Source: Gemmobacter lanyuensis
Lineage (GTDB): Bacteria; Pseudomonadota; Alphaproteobacteria; Rhodobacterales; Rhodobacteraceae
Direction of reading: 5' to 3'
Assembly (NCBI RefSeq): GCF_014652355.1
Contig: NZ_BMYQ01000016.1
Span: 1 to 64,000, forward strand
Length of the DNA: 64,000 bases
Shown: piece by piece, positions 15,441 through 25,293 of the stretch
How the letters are laid out: each line of letters begins with the position of its first letter
How positions within the stretch are numbered: the first letter of the stretch is position 1
Notes under the pieces: model-generated
What the model saw: the letters and a program-made list of their open reading frames with translations, nothing else
What the model was told of the DNA's origin: nothing
Database searches by the model: none
Program-made: the position numbers and the translations under genes

Positions 15441-15461
15441 GGGCGACCGGTTGGGTCGCCC
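15441..15461. repeat. Perfect 8-bp stem-loop upstream of MYG1 gene
   Basis: GGGCGACC (15441-15448) and GGTCGCCC (15454-15461) flank a 5-nt loop in the gap before the MYG1 gene. It could be in the MYG1 leader or be part of the mobile-element remnant just to its right. There is no T-run on either side, so a terminator is doubtful. Confidence 0.5.
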
Positions 15462-15552
15462 TGCGGAAGTCGTGTTCGGGGTGATTTCGGCGGCAACGCG
15501 ACGAGCGTCAAGATGTTGATCGTCGCGCTCGCCAATATCTAAATCTGGGGAT

Positions 15553-15600
15553 CCGCGAAATCTTGGCTCCGATTCCGCGACAACTTTGCCCCGATTTACA
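15553..15600 (-). repeat. Solo IS21-type terminal end (two 22-bp repeats)
   Basis: Read leftward from 15600 the sequence begins TGTA and then has two 22-bp tandem repeats starting AATCGGGGCAAAGTTG (15596-15575) and AATCGGAGCCAAGATT (15574-15553), identical at 18 of 22 positions; both end in TCGCGG. A third partial copy may follow. This TG terminus plus tandem repeats is the same architecture as the IS21 end at 1244-1293, but with unrelated repeat sequence. It begins three bases after the NDUFS4-like stop. No transposase gene remains. Confidence 0.55.
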
Positions 15601-15603
15601 GCC

Positions 15604-15915
15604 TCAGTGCGTCCAGGCGCCGCGACGGCTGGTGGCAAAGTTTTCGCCATAACCCAGCGGACGGATGTTAGGCTTGCGCTTGTTCGGCTCCAGCACCTCG
15701 GCGTCAATGCCATGGGCCTTGGCATAATCCTCGGCAGCCTCGCGGCTGTCAAAGCGCAGCTTCACCTGCGTGGTGGTGTCCGTGGTCGAGGTCCACCCCA
15801 TGAGCGGGTCCACTTCGCGCGCCGAGGCCGGGGCAAATTCCAGAACCCAGCCCTTGGTCTTGGCCGTGCCGGATTGCATCGCGTTGCGGGCGGGCTGATA
15901 GATGCGTGCGCGCAT
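15604..15915 (-). CDS. NDUFS4-like ETC complex I subunit
   Basis: A 103-residue protein of the ETC complex I subunit (NDUFS4/18-kDa) family, starting [20 protein letters not shown] after AAGGAG. Conserved segments are [40 protein letters not shown] and the C-terminal [19 protein letters not shown]. In alphaproteobacteria and mitochondria this accessory subunit sits on the peripheral arm of NADH:quinone oxidoreductase and helps its assembly or stability. Full length for the bacterial family. A longer start at 16014 gives no family similarity. Confidence 0.9.
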   Translation of the reverse strand: MRARIYQPARNAMQSGTAKTKGWVLEFAPASAREVDPLMGWTSTTDTTTQVKLRFDSREAAEDYAKAHGIDAEVLEPNKRKPNIRPLGYGENFATSRRGAWTH

Positions 15916-16270
15916 GGGAGGCTCCTTGAAGAACTGCCTTCTTATTGGCGAAATCCTGATCCGAGGCAAGGCCCGGCACCCGGTTTCTGCATCAGATCCA
16001 AGGGAAAGGCGCAAGGTTCTGTCGGCCGGCCTGGGTGTGGGGTGGGTGTGGTGCGGCCGACCGACAGTGCGTTGCTTGCCCTACCACGATGGCAAAGCAA
16101 GCGCCAAAATTCAATCATAAGATGATTAATTTCGGAAAATGATCGCTAAAATTGCCCCTTCTTTGTTTAGACTTTCGCAAGGGGGGCGCAGATCCCCTGC
16201 CCCAGAGGCAATTCTGGCCTTGAACGGGAACAAAAACAGATCATCTTTGCGGTGCTGCAAGAGAGTCGTG
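15916..16270. promoter_or_regulatory. Divergent NDUFS4-like/uvrB promoter region
   Basis: A 355-bp gene-free stretch. A 7-bp inverted repeat (GTCGGCC 16021-16027, GGCCGAC 16055-16061) encloses a G-rich loop with runs GGG (16033), GGGG (16039) and GGG (16044), which could form a short G-quadruplex. Closer to uvrB, GAAC-N7-GATC at 16228-16242 differs by one base from the alphaproteobacterial LexA box GAAC-N7-GAAC, 28 bp before the uvrB ATG. An AT-rich stretch near 16110-16150 may hold the promoters. No ORF here resembles a gene. Confidence 0.5.
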
Positions 16271-18451
<2,181 letters not shown>

Positions 18452-18456
18452 GGCGG

Positions 18457-18774
18457 TCAGAAGACCGCCTGAACCTCATACATCACCGGCTCAAAGCTGC
18501 GCGAAAGCTCTGCGATTCGGCGGTTTCTTTGCCGCATCTCTTCGGTGCGCAGCATCGCTTGATAGTCCTCGCGCCGCACCCATTGAGAATAGTTGCAGAT
18601 CCGCGTCTGGGCGTCGTTCATATGCAGTCCCGCGCCCAGAAATCCTGGCTGGTGGCGGATGAAGTCCTGATACGCCTCTTGCAGCGCCTCGATCAGGTCA
18701 TGCGCGGTGCCTGGGCTGACTTCGAAGGTGGTAATGACGGTCTGCCCTTGAAAGGTCGTGGTGATCTCTGGCAT
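18457..18774 (-). CDS. Antibiotic-biosynthesis-monooxygenase (ABM) domain protein
   Basis: A 105-residue single-domain protein of the dimeric alpha/beta-barrel ABM fold: VITTFEVSPGTAHDLIEAL, then QPGFLGAGLHMNDAQTRICN and YSQWVRREDYQAMLRTEEM. The PGF-x-GA-LH and NYSQW pattern is typical of small ABM proteins (haem-degrading or quinone-modifying enzymes and many unassigned ones). Substrate is unknown. It converges with uvrB, five bases apart, and has AGGGAGG upstream of its ATG. Confidence 0.82.
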   Translation of the reverse strand: MPEITTTFQGQTVITTFEVSPGTAHDLIEALQEAYQDFIRHQPGFLGAGLHMNDAQTRICNYSQWVRREDYQAMLRTEEMRQRNRRIAELSRSFEPVMYEVQAVF

Positions 18775-18824
18775 GGTTTCTCTCCTCCCTGAAGTGCAGG
18801 GTAACAGGTTTTTGCAGGAAATTC

Positions 18825-19013
18825 ATGCGGTTCATCGACCCTGACCATCCCTTCTATCGCCGCGCTTGGGTGCGCTGGGCGATCACGCTCTTCACTTTGG
18901 GTTGGGCAACGCTCGAATTCTCGATGGGAGAGCCGGGCTGGGGCATCCTGTTCGGCGCAGTTGGTGCAGTGGCGGCTTACAAGCTCCTCATCGTCGGCCC
19001 CTCGGACAAGTGA
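18825..19013 (+). CDS. Small membrane protein (62 aa)
   Basis: A short protein beginning MRFIDPDHPFYRRAWVRWAI, followed by two hydrophobic segments (ITLFTLGWATLEF and WGILFGAVGAVAAYKLLIVG). The DPDHPFYRR start before two helices is a pattern I associate with a conserved small protein in Rhodobacterales, though I cannot assign a function. It overlaps the end of the opposite lipoprotein-like gene by 26 bp. Confidence 0.6.
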   Translation: MRFIDPDHPFYRRAWVRWAITLFTLGWATLEFSMGEPGWGILFGAVGAVAAYKLLIVGPSDK

Positions 19014-19293
19014 CACGTGCGCGGAGCGCGCCGCTATCACCTTCGACTGAGCGTCGCACGACCTGACACCCGGTCAGCCATGGGACGATTTCAATCATCG
19101 TCGCCCTGATCTTGTCATGTTCACCGGGTCCGGCGGGGCCATCGCGGATGACTTCGACCCGGTTTCCCTTGCGATAGACCACAAAGGTCCGACCATCGAC
19201 GATTGTTTCATGCCGCGCGCCACCGAACATCATAGGCGCGGGCTGGGTGCCACAGGCGGCACAGAGAAAAAAGAGAATCACGAACCAATGCAT
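18988..19293 (-). CDS. Putative secreted or lipoprotein, unknown function
   Basis: A 101-residue protein with a short signal MHWFVILFFLCAACGTQPAP. Cys14 could be lipidated, but the -3 position is Cys rather than the usual Leu, so the lipobox is imperfect. The mature part (RHETIVDGRTFVVYRKGNRV, then ATMIEIVPWLTGCQVVRRSV) has two further Cys residues and looks like a small beta-rich domain. I do not recognise a named family. Its 3' end overlaps the convergent 62-residue membrane protein gene by 26 bp. Confidence 0.6.
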   Translation of the reverse strand: MHWFVILFFLCAACGTQPAPMMFGGARHETIVDGRTFVVYRKGNRVEVIRDGPAGPGEHDKIRATMIEIVPWLTGCQVVRRSVEGDSGALRARVTCPRGRR

Positions 19294-19324
19294 GCCCTCA
19301 TGCTGACCCGCAGATCGCTAAGAA

Positions 19325-19359
19325 GCGGTTAAATCTGAAGGTCAGACTTCTTTAACCGC
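19325..19359. repeat. Nested hairpin in lipoprotein/lepA gap
   Basis: GCGGTTAAA (19325-19333) and TTTAACCGC (19351-19359) form a 9-bp stem enclosing a second stem, TCTGA/TCAGA, with an AGG loop. It lies upstream of the lipoprotein-like gene and downstream of the lepA terminator. It could be a regulator-binding dyad or an mRNA leader structure. Confidence 0.5.
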
Positions 19360-19419
19360 CCATAGCGCAGACTGTGGGTATGCGTGATTCCCTTCCCCAC
19401 CCCACGGCTTTGCCGCGCA

Positions 19420-19453
19420 GAAATGAAAGCGGCCCGCAAAAACTGCGGGCCGC
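19420..19453 (-). terminator. Rho-independent terminator of lepA
   Basis: On the minus strand GCGGCCCGCA and TGCGGGCCGC form a 10-bp GC-rich stem with a 5-nt loop, followed by TTTCATTT. It begins 19 bp after the lepA stop, the expected position for a strong intrinsic terminator. Confidence 0.85.
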
Positions 19454-19472
19454 GGGAAACCTGTCTGGGCGT

Positions 19473-21272
19473 TCAGCTATCCATTTTGAGCGCATTGATG
19501 AAGGCGCTCTGCGGGATTTCAACCTTCCCGAACTGGCGCATCTTCTTCTTGCCTTCCTTCTGCTTCTCCAGAAGCTTTTTCTTCCGCGTCGCATCACCAC
19601 CATAGCATTTGGCGGTCACGTCCTTCCGCATGGCCGAAATCGTTTCGCGCGCAATCACGCGCCCACCGATGGCAGCCTGGATCGGGATCTTGAACATATG
19701 GCGCGGGATCAGCTCTTTCAGCTTCTCCACCATGACCCGCCCGCGGCTTTCGGCGCGGTCACGGTGCACCATGATCGCCAGCGCATCGACAGGCTCATCA
19801 TTCACCAGGATCGACATTTTCACGAGGTTATCTTCGCGATACTCGCTCAGCTGGTAGTCAAAGCTCGCATAACCTTTGGTCACCGATTTGAGCCGGTCAT
19901 AAAAGTCGAACACGACCTCCGCCAGCGGCAGGTCATATTCCACCATCGCACGGCTGCCCGCATAGGTCAGGTTCTGCTGGATCCCGCGGCGATCCTGGCA
20001 AAGCTTGAGGATATCGCCCAGATATTCGTCAGGCACCATGATCGTCGCCTTGATGCGCGGCTCTTCGATATGGTCGATATAGGTCAGGTCGGGCATGTCG
20101 GCGGGGTTGTGCAGGTCGCGCACCTCCCCATCCTTCATATGCAGCTTGAAGACCACCGAAGGCGCCGTGGTGATCAGATCAAGGTCATATTCCCGCTCCA
20201 GACGGTCGCGTACCACCTCAAGGTGCAGCAGACCGAGGAAGCCCATGCGGAACCCGAAGCCGAGCGCGGCCGAGGTTTCCATCTCATAGCTGAAGGACGC
20301 ATCGTTGAGCGCAAGCTTTTCGATCGCATCCCGCAGCGCCTCAAAATCATTGGCGTCCACCGGGAACAGGCCGCAGAACACCACCGGCTGGGCAGGCTTG
20401 AAGCCAGGCAGCGGCGCATCGCAAGGTTTGCGCTCATGGGTGATCGTGTCACCGACGCGGGTATCACGCACCTGTTTGATCGAGGCTGTCAGAACGCCGA
20501 TCTCGCCCGGCCCCAGCTCTGCAATATCCTGCATTTGCGGCTTGAGAACCGCAAGCTTGTCAATGCCATAGACCGCGCCGGTCTGCATCATCTTGACGCG
20601 ATCCCCTTTGCGGATCACACCGTCGATCACGCGGATCATAACCACGACGCCCAGATAGCTGTCGTACCAGCTGTCGACCAGCATCGCCTTCAACGGCGCG
20701 TTGCGATCGCCCTTGGGGGCGGGCAGACGCTGAACGATTGCCTCAAGCACATCCGGGATGCCAAGGCCGGTTTTCGCCGATATCGGAATCGCATCCGAGG
20801 CATCGATCCCGATCACATCTTCGATGTTTTCCTTGACCCGGTCCGGGTCAGCGGCGGGCAGGTCGATCTTGTTGAGAACCGGCACAATGTCATGGCCGGC
20901 GTCAATGGCCTGATAGACGTTGGCCAGCGTCTGGGCCTCAACCCCTTGCGAGGCGTCCACCACAAGCAGCGACCCTTCAACCGCACGCATCGACCGCGAA
21001 ACCTCGTAGGCGAAGTCGACGTGGCCGGGCGTATCGATCAGGTTGAGGATATACGTCTGGCCATCCTTGGCCGGATATTCAATCCGTACCGTGTTGGCCT
21101 TGATGGTGATGCCCCGCTCCCGCTCGATATCCATCGAGTCCAGCATCTGCGCCTTCATATCGCGCGCAGCCACCGTGCCCGTCATCTGGATCAGACGGTC
21201 GGCGAGGGTGGATTTGCCGTGGTCGATATGGGCCACGATGGAGAAGTTGCGGATACGGTCAAGCTGGGTCAT
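19473..21272 (-). CDS. lepA: Elongation factor 4 (LepA)
   Basis: A 599-residue translational GTPase starting [20 protein letters not shown], with G1 [10 protein letters not shown]3 DTPGHVDF and G4 [10 protein letters not shown]. The LepA-specific C-terminal domain includes the end [20 protein letters not shown]. LepA acts on the ribosome as a back-translocase or in biogenesis of the 30S subunit. The length is standard. An in-frame extension to 21452 has no family similarity. In many bacteria lepA precedes lepB, but not here; the gene stands alone with its own terminator. Confidence 0.97.
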   Translation of the reverse strand: MTQLDRIRNFSIVAHIDHGKSTLADRLIQMTGTVAARDMKAQMLDSMDIERERGITIKANTVRIEYPAKDGQTYILNLIDTPGHVDFAYEVSRSMRAVEGSLLVVDASQGVEAQTLANVYQAIDAGHDIVPVLNKIDLPAADPDRVKENIEDVIGIDASDAIPISAKTGLGIPDVLEAIVQRLPAPKGDRNAPLKAMLVDSWYDSYLGVVVMIRVIDGVIRKGDRVKMMQTGAVYGIDKLAVLKPQMQDIAELGPGEIGVLTASIKQVRDTRVGDTITHERKPCDAPLPGFKPAQPVVFCGLFPVDANDFEALRDAIEKLALNDASFSYEMETSAALGFGFRMGFLGLLHLEVVRDRLEREYDLDLITTAPSVVFKLHMKDGEVRDLHNPADMPDLTYIDHIEEPRIKATIMVPDEYLGDILKLCQDRRGIQQNLTYAGSRAMVEYDLPLAEVVFDFYDRLKSVTKGYASFDYQLSEYREDNLVKMSILVNDEPVDALAIMVHRDRAESRGRVMVEKLKELIPRHMFKIPIQAAIGGRVIARETISAMRKDVTAKCYGGDATRKKKLLEKQKEGKKKMRQFGKVEIPQSAFINALKMDS

Positions 21273-21626
21273 TCGCGCGATATAGCCTGTCAGCACTGGC
21301 CCGGAAAGGGGGATCAGCGGCCTCCCCGCATCTCGGCATGCCACCGAGTCGCCCTGAGGCATGCAGGCGGACTGGAAACCCAGCGGCTGCGCCCGGATTT
21401 TATTGAGGCAGCACCCGGTCAAAGCCATGATACCCAGACCTGCGGGCCCCAAGTCTTGTGCCTGCTGAGCCCGACTCAGCTTTTCTTGGGTCCAGTAAAA
21501 GATTCACCGTCAAATCGCGTGCAGCTGCGGTGCGGCATTGCGAATTTTGACCCGAATCGTCATACTATTTGCCAGAAAATGACCCGTGGCGGAGGAAGAC
21601 CCCGCCAACTGGCAAGAGGCAGAGCA
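21273..21626. promoter_or_regulatory. lepA leader region with an orphan rightward terminator
   Basis: A 354-bp gap between divergent lepA and a small secreted-protein gene. On the plus strand GCTGAG/CTCAGC (21464-21480) followed by TTTTCTT forms an intrinsic terminator, and an outer CCCAAG/CTTGGG pair (about 21448-21490) extends the stem. No protein-coding gene reads rightward into it, so it may end a small RNA starting near or inside lepA's leader. An inverted repeat GCATGCC/GGCATGC lies near 21340-21363. The secreted-protein promoter is probably within the AT-richer part near 21540-21580. Confidence 0.45.
21464..21486 (+). terminator. Intrinsic terminator with no upstream gene
   Basis: A 6-bp stem GCTGAG/CTCAGC with loop CCCGA is directly followed by TTTTCT. 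The only gene to its left, lepA, reads the other way, so any transcript ending here is non-coding or antisense to the lepA leader. Confidence 0.6.
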
Positions 21627-21935
21627 ATGCAGAAACCCACTCTCATCGTCGCGCTCGCGGCGTTGGCGCTTCCCCTTTTGGTGACTTCGGCTTCCGCCGG
21701 CCCCATTGAACGTGCCTGTCGACAGGCCGACGGTGGCAATGGTGCGGTCTGCGCCTGCATCCAGCAAGTTGCCGACATGACGCTGCGGGGCGCAGACCAA
21801 CGTCGTGCGGCAAAGCTGATGAAAGACCCAGATCTGGCCCATGACGTCTGGGTGTCCAAGCGCGAGTCGGACGATGAATTCTGGGAACGTTACAAGGTCT
21901 TTGGCGACCAGGCTGGCGCCTATTGCGGGGGCTGA
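21627..21935 (+). CDS. Small secreted protein, unknown function
   Basis: A 102-residue protein with a signal peptide (MQKPTLIVALAALALPLLVT, cleaved near ASAG) and a mature domain with paired cysteines: ERACRQADGGNGAVCACIQQ, VADMTLRGADQRRAAKLMKD and a final Cys in DQAGAYCGG. The pattern CACIQQVAD-x-TL-x-GADQRRAA is one I recall from Rhodobacteraceae proteins; some databases label homologues arginine transporter, for which I see no support since there are no membrane segments beyond the signal. The cysteines suggest periplasmic disulfides. Confidence 0.7.
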   Translation: MQKPTLIVALAALALPLLVTSASAGPIERACRQADGGNGAVCACIQQVADMTLRGADQRRAAKLMKDPDLAHDVWVSKRESDDEFWERYKVFGDQAGAYCGG

Positions 21936-21948
21936 CCGGCCACAGGCG

Positions 21949-22583
21949 ATGCAACGCCTCTTGATTCTGACCGGGCCAGGCGTCAGCGCCGAAAGCGGCC
22001 TAGAGACGTTTCGCGACGAGTTTGGCCTTTGGACGCGTTATGACTTGGCCGAGGGCGCCCCGCAAAGGTTCGCGACCTCGGCCAAGGTGCTTGAGTTTTA
22101 CAACGAAGGGCGCAGCAACCGTCGCAGCAGCGTTCCGGATTCAGCCCATTTTGCACTGCGTAGATGGGACGGAAATGGCAGGGCAACCTGCTGATCGCCA
22201 GACAGAATGTGGATGACCTGCATGAACGGGCTGCGCTTGACATGCATGCTGCCCTCGCATCCGCGCACTATGCCGCGTGCAGGGCGCGTTGGCAAAGGCC
22301 CGCGGTGACGGCGCCCGACGACAGATGCCCCGGTTGCTGCGCTGGACCGGTGCGCCCAGATATCGTCTGGTTCGACGAATCCTATTACCATCTGCAAGAA
22401 ATCTGGGTGGCGCTTCGGGCCGCGGTTCTGATTGTGCCCACTGGGGCATCTGAAACGGTTTTCCCGGTAGCGGCCTTCACGCAGAAAGCCGCGCGCTTTG
22501 GCGTAGCCTGCTTCGAGCGGAACGCCGAGGCCAGCGCAGTGGCCTCGGGCTTTCACGGGATTCGCCTTGGCCCGGCTAGCTAG
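21949..22583 (+). pseudogene. Sir2-family NAD-dependent deacylase, frameshifted
   Basis: The first frame begins MQRLLILTGPGVSAESGLET then FRDEFGLWTRYDL, clearly sirtuin, and stops near 22194. The second frame carries the rest: QNVDDLHERA, RCPGCCAGPVRPDIVWFDES, VLIVPTGASETVFPVAAF and a recognisable C-terminal region to 22583. A frameshift around 22160-22190 separates them, the catalytic HG region after DLHERA is garbled (DMHAALASAH), the zinc Cys set is incomplete and the NAD-binding GAG is GPG. The gene is very likely inactive. Confidence 0.8.
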
Positions 22584-22631
22584 ATCGTGCCCGCTTGGGT
22601 CAACGAAAGGTTAGCCGCGGCCCCGAACGGG

Positions 22632-23132
22632 TCAGTTTGAGGCGCCGTGCGCAGCGTGGCCGTGGCCCATCTTGGCGCCCTGCTGCATCATGCCACCTTC
22701 GTCGCGGGTCAGATCGACCGGGACATCAAGGGTGATGGACCCTGCATTTTGGAACGTCAGGGTCAGTTTGAAACTGTCACCCTGCGCCAGCGGCCCAGTC
22801 AGCCCCATCAGCATCACATGATCGCCGCCGCGCGCCAGCGCATGCTGGCCCTGCGCCGGAATGACAAACCCTTCGGGCACATGCACCATCTGCATTACCC
22901 CGGCTGCGTCTTCCGTGTGGGTATGCAGCTCGACCTTGGCCGCCACCTCTGACGTGGCGGCAATGAGGCGGTCATCCGCATCAGCAGCGTTTTCAATGAT
23001 CATGAAGGCCGCGCCAGATTTGGCAGATGGCCCAGAGACGCGGGCATAAGCGTCAGAGATTTTGATGCCTTCAGCAAAGGCAGGAAGCGCCGCACAGAGC
23101 AGAGTTGCGGTGAGGGCAGATTTCAGAAACAT
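22632..23132 (-). CDS. Periplasmic copper chaperone PCuAC
   Basis: A 166-residue exported protein of the PCuAC (DUF461) family, with signal MFLKSALTATLLCAALPAFA. The copper site pattern is visible: VELHTHTEDAAGVMQMVHVP and GGDHVMLMGL supply the conserved His/Met ligands. A His/Met-rich tail (GGMMQQGAKMGHGHAAHGAS) could add copper-binding capacity. PCuAC delivers Cu(I) to cytochrome c oxidase in the periplasm. It follows a DUF2946-type gene by 38 bp, a common pairing. Confidence 0.9.
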   Translation of the reverse strand: MFLKSALTATLLCAALPAFAEGIKISDAYARVSGPSAKSGAAFMIIENAADADDRLIAATSEVAAKVELHTHTEDAAGVMQMVHVPEGFVIPAQGQHALARGGDHVMLMGLTGPLAQGDSFKLTLTFQNAGSITLDVPVDLTRDEGGMMQQGAKMGHGHAAHGASN

Positions 23133-23170
23133 CAGTCTTGTCCTTGATCAGATTGGAAATTCAGCTCGGA

Positions 23171-23527
23171 TCAGGACAGCAGGGGCGGCCCCCGCGCCAA
23201 GGCGGGCGGACGGGGAAGGAAGGCCGAGAGAGGCAACGGGGCGCCAAATTCGGCATAAGTCAGCGTCATGGGGCGGGTGGGCACCGGCGCCACTGTCAGC
23301 ACCGCAAGACCTGCAGGCACGCAGTCGGGGCAAAGGTGCCGGGGCCCCACCGGCTCGCCATCGGCGTTCAGCGTGATGGTGGCCAGATCATGTCCGGTAC
23401 AGATCACAAGCGTCTGCACTGGTCGGGCCTGCCCCCGCGCGACCGCCATGCCGACGCTGCCCACCACAAGGGTCAGGGCCAGCAGAACCCCCATGACGGG
23501 ATGCAGAATGGAAGTTGGGACACGCAT
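23171..23527 (-). CDS. DUF2946-type membrane-anchored protein
   Basis: A 118-residue protein with one N-terminal hydrophobic helix (ILHPVMGVLLALTLVVGSVG) and an external domain with VICTGHDLATITLNADGEPV and RHLCPDCVPAGLAVL. The ICTG-HD and C-P-D-C motifs are typical of the copper-associated DUF2946 group found beside PCuAC genes; a role in periplasmic metal or oxidase biogenesis is inferred from neighbourhood only. It is first in the two-gene leftward operon. Confidence 0.75.
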   Translation of the reverse strand: MRVPTSILHPVMGVLLALTLVVGSVGMAVARGQARPVQTLVICTGHDLATITLNADGEPVGPRHLCPDCVPAGLAVLTVAPVPTRPMTLTYAEFGAPLPLSAFLPRPPALARGPPLLS

Positions 23528-23578
23528 TCGAAAAGCTTAGGCGGAATGCGCCACCGGCGCCAGTGCGGCATCCTGTCC

Positions 23579-23609
23579 AGAAAAGCAAAAGCCCCGCCAA
23601 AGGCGGGGC
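23579..23609 (-). terminator. Rho-independent terminator of rpmB
   Basis: Minus strand GCCCCGCC/GGCGGGGC stem with a TTT loop is followed by TTTTGCTTTTCT. It lies 25 bp after the rpmB stop and is a strong intrinsic terminator. Confidence 0.9.
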
Positions 23610-23634
23610 CAAGCTGGTGCATCACCGGCAGAAA

Positions 23635-23922
23635 TCAGGCGACAGCCTGCGCCTTGGCGATGTCTTTCTTGATCTTCAGGGCCTTGGCCGACAGCTCATC
23701 GTCTTTCGACTTGGCAAGGAAGGCATCCAGACCGCCGCGGTGATCAACGGTGCGCAGAGCAGCCGCCGAAACGCGCAGTTTGAACGATTGGCCCAGAACG
23801 TCCGACATCAGGGTGACGTCGTTCAGGTTCGGCAGGAAGCGCCGTTTGGTCTTGTTGTTTGCGTGGCTGATGTTGTTGCCAACCATCGGGCCTTTACCGC
23901 TCAGTTCGCAGACGCGCGACAT
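23635..23922 (-). CDS. rpmB: 50S ribosomal protein L28
   Basis: A 95-residue L28 with [20 protein letters not shown] and [17 protein letters not shown], then a longer C-terminal part ([16 protein letters not shown]) as is usual in alphaproteobacteria, where L28 is about 95-98 residues. It binds the large subunit. It is monocistronic with its own terminator. The 231-bp region upstream to 24153 holds its promoter and no other gene I can see. Confidence 0.97.
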   Translation of the reverse strand: MSRVCELSGKGPMVGNNISHANNKTKRRFLPNLNDVTLMSDVLGQSFKLRVSAAALRTVDHRGGLDAFLAKSKDDELSAKALKIKKDIAKAQAVA

Positions 23923-24153
23923 CTTCGAGTTCCTTGTCTTTCGGACCTTTGCCAGCAGATGGCGGCGGCCCGGAGTAACACCCATGGAGCCCGCAAAGAG
24001 AGCAGGCACCGAATTCCATCGCAGCCGTGTAGGGGCAAACGGGCCTTAGGTCAAGCGATTCACCCTGCCCTGCCCTGGTTTTTTCCAACCCCAGCAAAGG
24101 AATTTCCGGCTCGACCATCTCTAGCATGGGCCGGCTGCGGGCGCATCCCCCGA

Positions 24154-25128
24154 TCAGCGCCCCAGCAGGGCCAAAAGCTCGGCCGCGGCCTCGTCGGGGG
24201 TGCGACGTCCCTGCCCCACGGCCTCGCCCAACTGGCCCATCAGCCCGCGCAGCGGATCGCGCGCCAACGAGGCCAGCAGCCCCTGCCGCACCTCTTCCTC
24301 AAACCAGTGGCGGGCCTGGGCCGCGCGGCGGCTATCCCAATGCCCCTCGGCGCGGCGCCATTCGGCAAGCGTCGTGATCTCGGACCAGACCTGCGCCAGG
24401 CCGGCTTCCTCCAGCGCAGAGACGGTCATCGCCTTGGGGAAGCCCTCGGGGTCTTGCGGGCGGTGACGCAGCAGGCGCAGGGCGCCCGCGTAATCGGCCT
24501 GGGTCCGCAGTGCGGCGGGTTTCAGATCACCATCGGCCTTGTTCACCAGAATCAGGTCGGCCATCTCCATGATGCCGCGCTTGACCCCTTGCAGTTCATC
24601 CCCGCCCGCGGGTGCAAGCAGCAGCAGGAACAGGTCGCACATCTCGGCCACCATGGTTTCCGATTGCCCGACGCCGACGGTTTCGATCAGCACCACGTCA
24701 TAGCCCGCAGCCTCACACAGGGTGACGGCCTCGCGCGTGCGGCGGGCCACGCCGCCCAGATGGGTCTGGCTGGGTGACGGGCGGATGAAGGCCAGCGGGT
24801 CGCGGGACAGCCGCTCCATCCGGGTCTTGTCGCCCAGAATCGACCCCCCCGAGCGGGCCGAGGACGGATCGACCGCCAGCACCGCCACCCGCAGCCCCTG
24901 CGCGGTCAGGAAACAGCCGAAGCTTTCGATGAAGGTGGATTTCCCCACCCCCGGCGTACCCGAAAGGCCGATCCGGAGCGCCTGCCGCCCGCCCTTGGCC
25001 ACCGCGGCCACCAGCGCGCGGGCCTGGGTGCGATGATCTTCGCGCGCGCTTTCCACAAGCGTGATTGCGCGTGCAAGCGCGCGGCGATCCCCCGCAATCA
25101 CGGATTGTGCAAGAGTTGAAACATCCAT
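24154..25128 (-). CDS. meaB: Methylmalonyl-CoA mutase-associated GTPase MeaB
   Basis: A 324-residue G3E-family GTPase starting MDVSTLAQSVIAGDRRALAR. G1 is GLSGTPGVGKSTFIESF, the metal-binding region is VLAVDPSSARSGGSILGDKT, the switch is DVVLIETVGVGQSETMVAEM, and the base-recognition NKAD is in DLILVNKADGDLK. MeaB guards and loads adenosylcobalamin on methylmalonyl-CoA mutase, used in propionate and ethylmalonyl-CoA metabolism. The mutase gene is not in this window. A longer in-frame start at 25254 lacks similarity. Confidence 0.93.
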   Translation of the reverse strand: MDVSTLAQSVIAGDRRALARAITLVESAREDHRTQARALVAAVAKGGRQALRIGLSGTPGVGKSTFIESFGCFLTAQGLRVAVLAVDPSSARSGGSILGDKTRMERLSRDPLAFIRPSPSQTHLGGVARRTREAVTLCEAAGYDVVLIETVGVGQSETMVAEMCDLFLLLLAPAGGDELQGVKRGIMEMADLILVNKADGDLKPAALRTQADYAGALRLLRHRPQDPEGFPKAMTVSALEEAGLAQVWSEITTLAEWRRAEGHWDSRRAAQARHWFEEEVRQGLLASLARDPLRGLMGQLGEAVGQGRRTPDEAAAELLALLGR

Positions 25129-25293
25129 GGCTGGTCTCCGGCCCTCTGCTTGCGCGGCCCCGACGTCATCGGCGCGAAGGGGCCGATGCGGGAACCTTCG
25201 GGCTGTAATGCCTGTTTGCGTCTGTATATTCCAGTGAAAGCAGCGGGGCGCCATGTCGCGCCATCGGTGCAGACAAACAGACGGAGTGAGGCA

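Noticed and set aside
21285-21330. SRP (4.5S) RNA-like core near CCCGGAAAGGGGG
   Set aside because: Resembles the GGCCCGGAAGG core but the conserved AGCAGC side and the long helix do not follow in register.
19374-21626. Long plus-strand frame running across lepA into the small secreted protein
   Set aside because: The part before 21627 is antisense to lepA and ignores a terminator at 21464; only the last 102 codons with a signal peptide are a gene.
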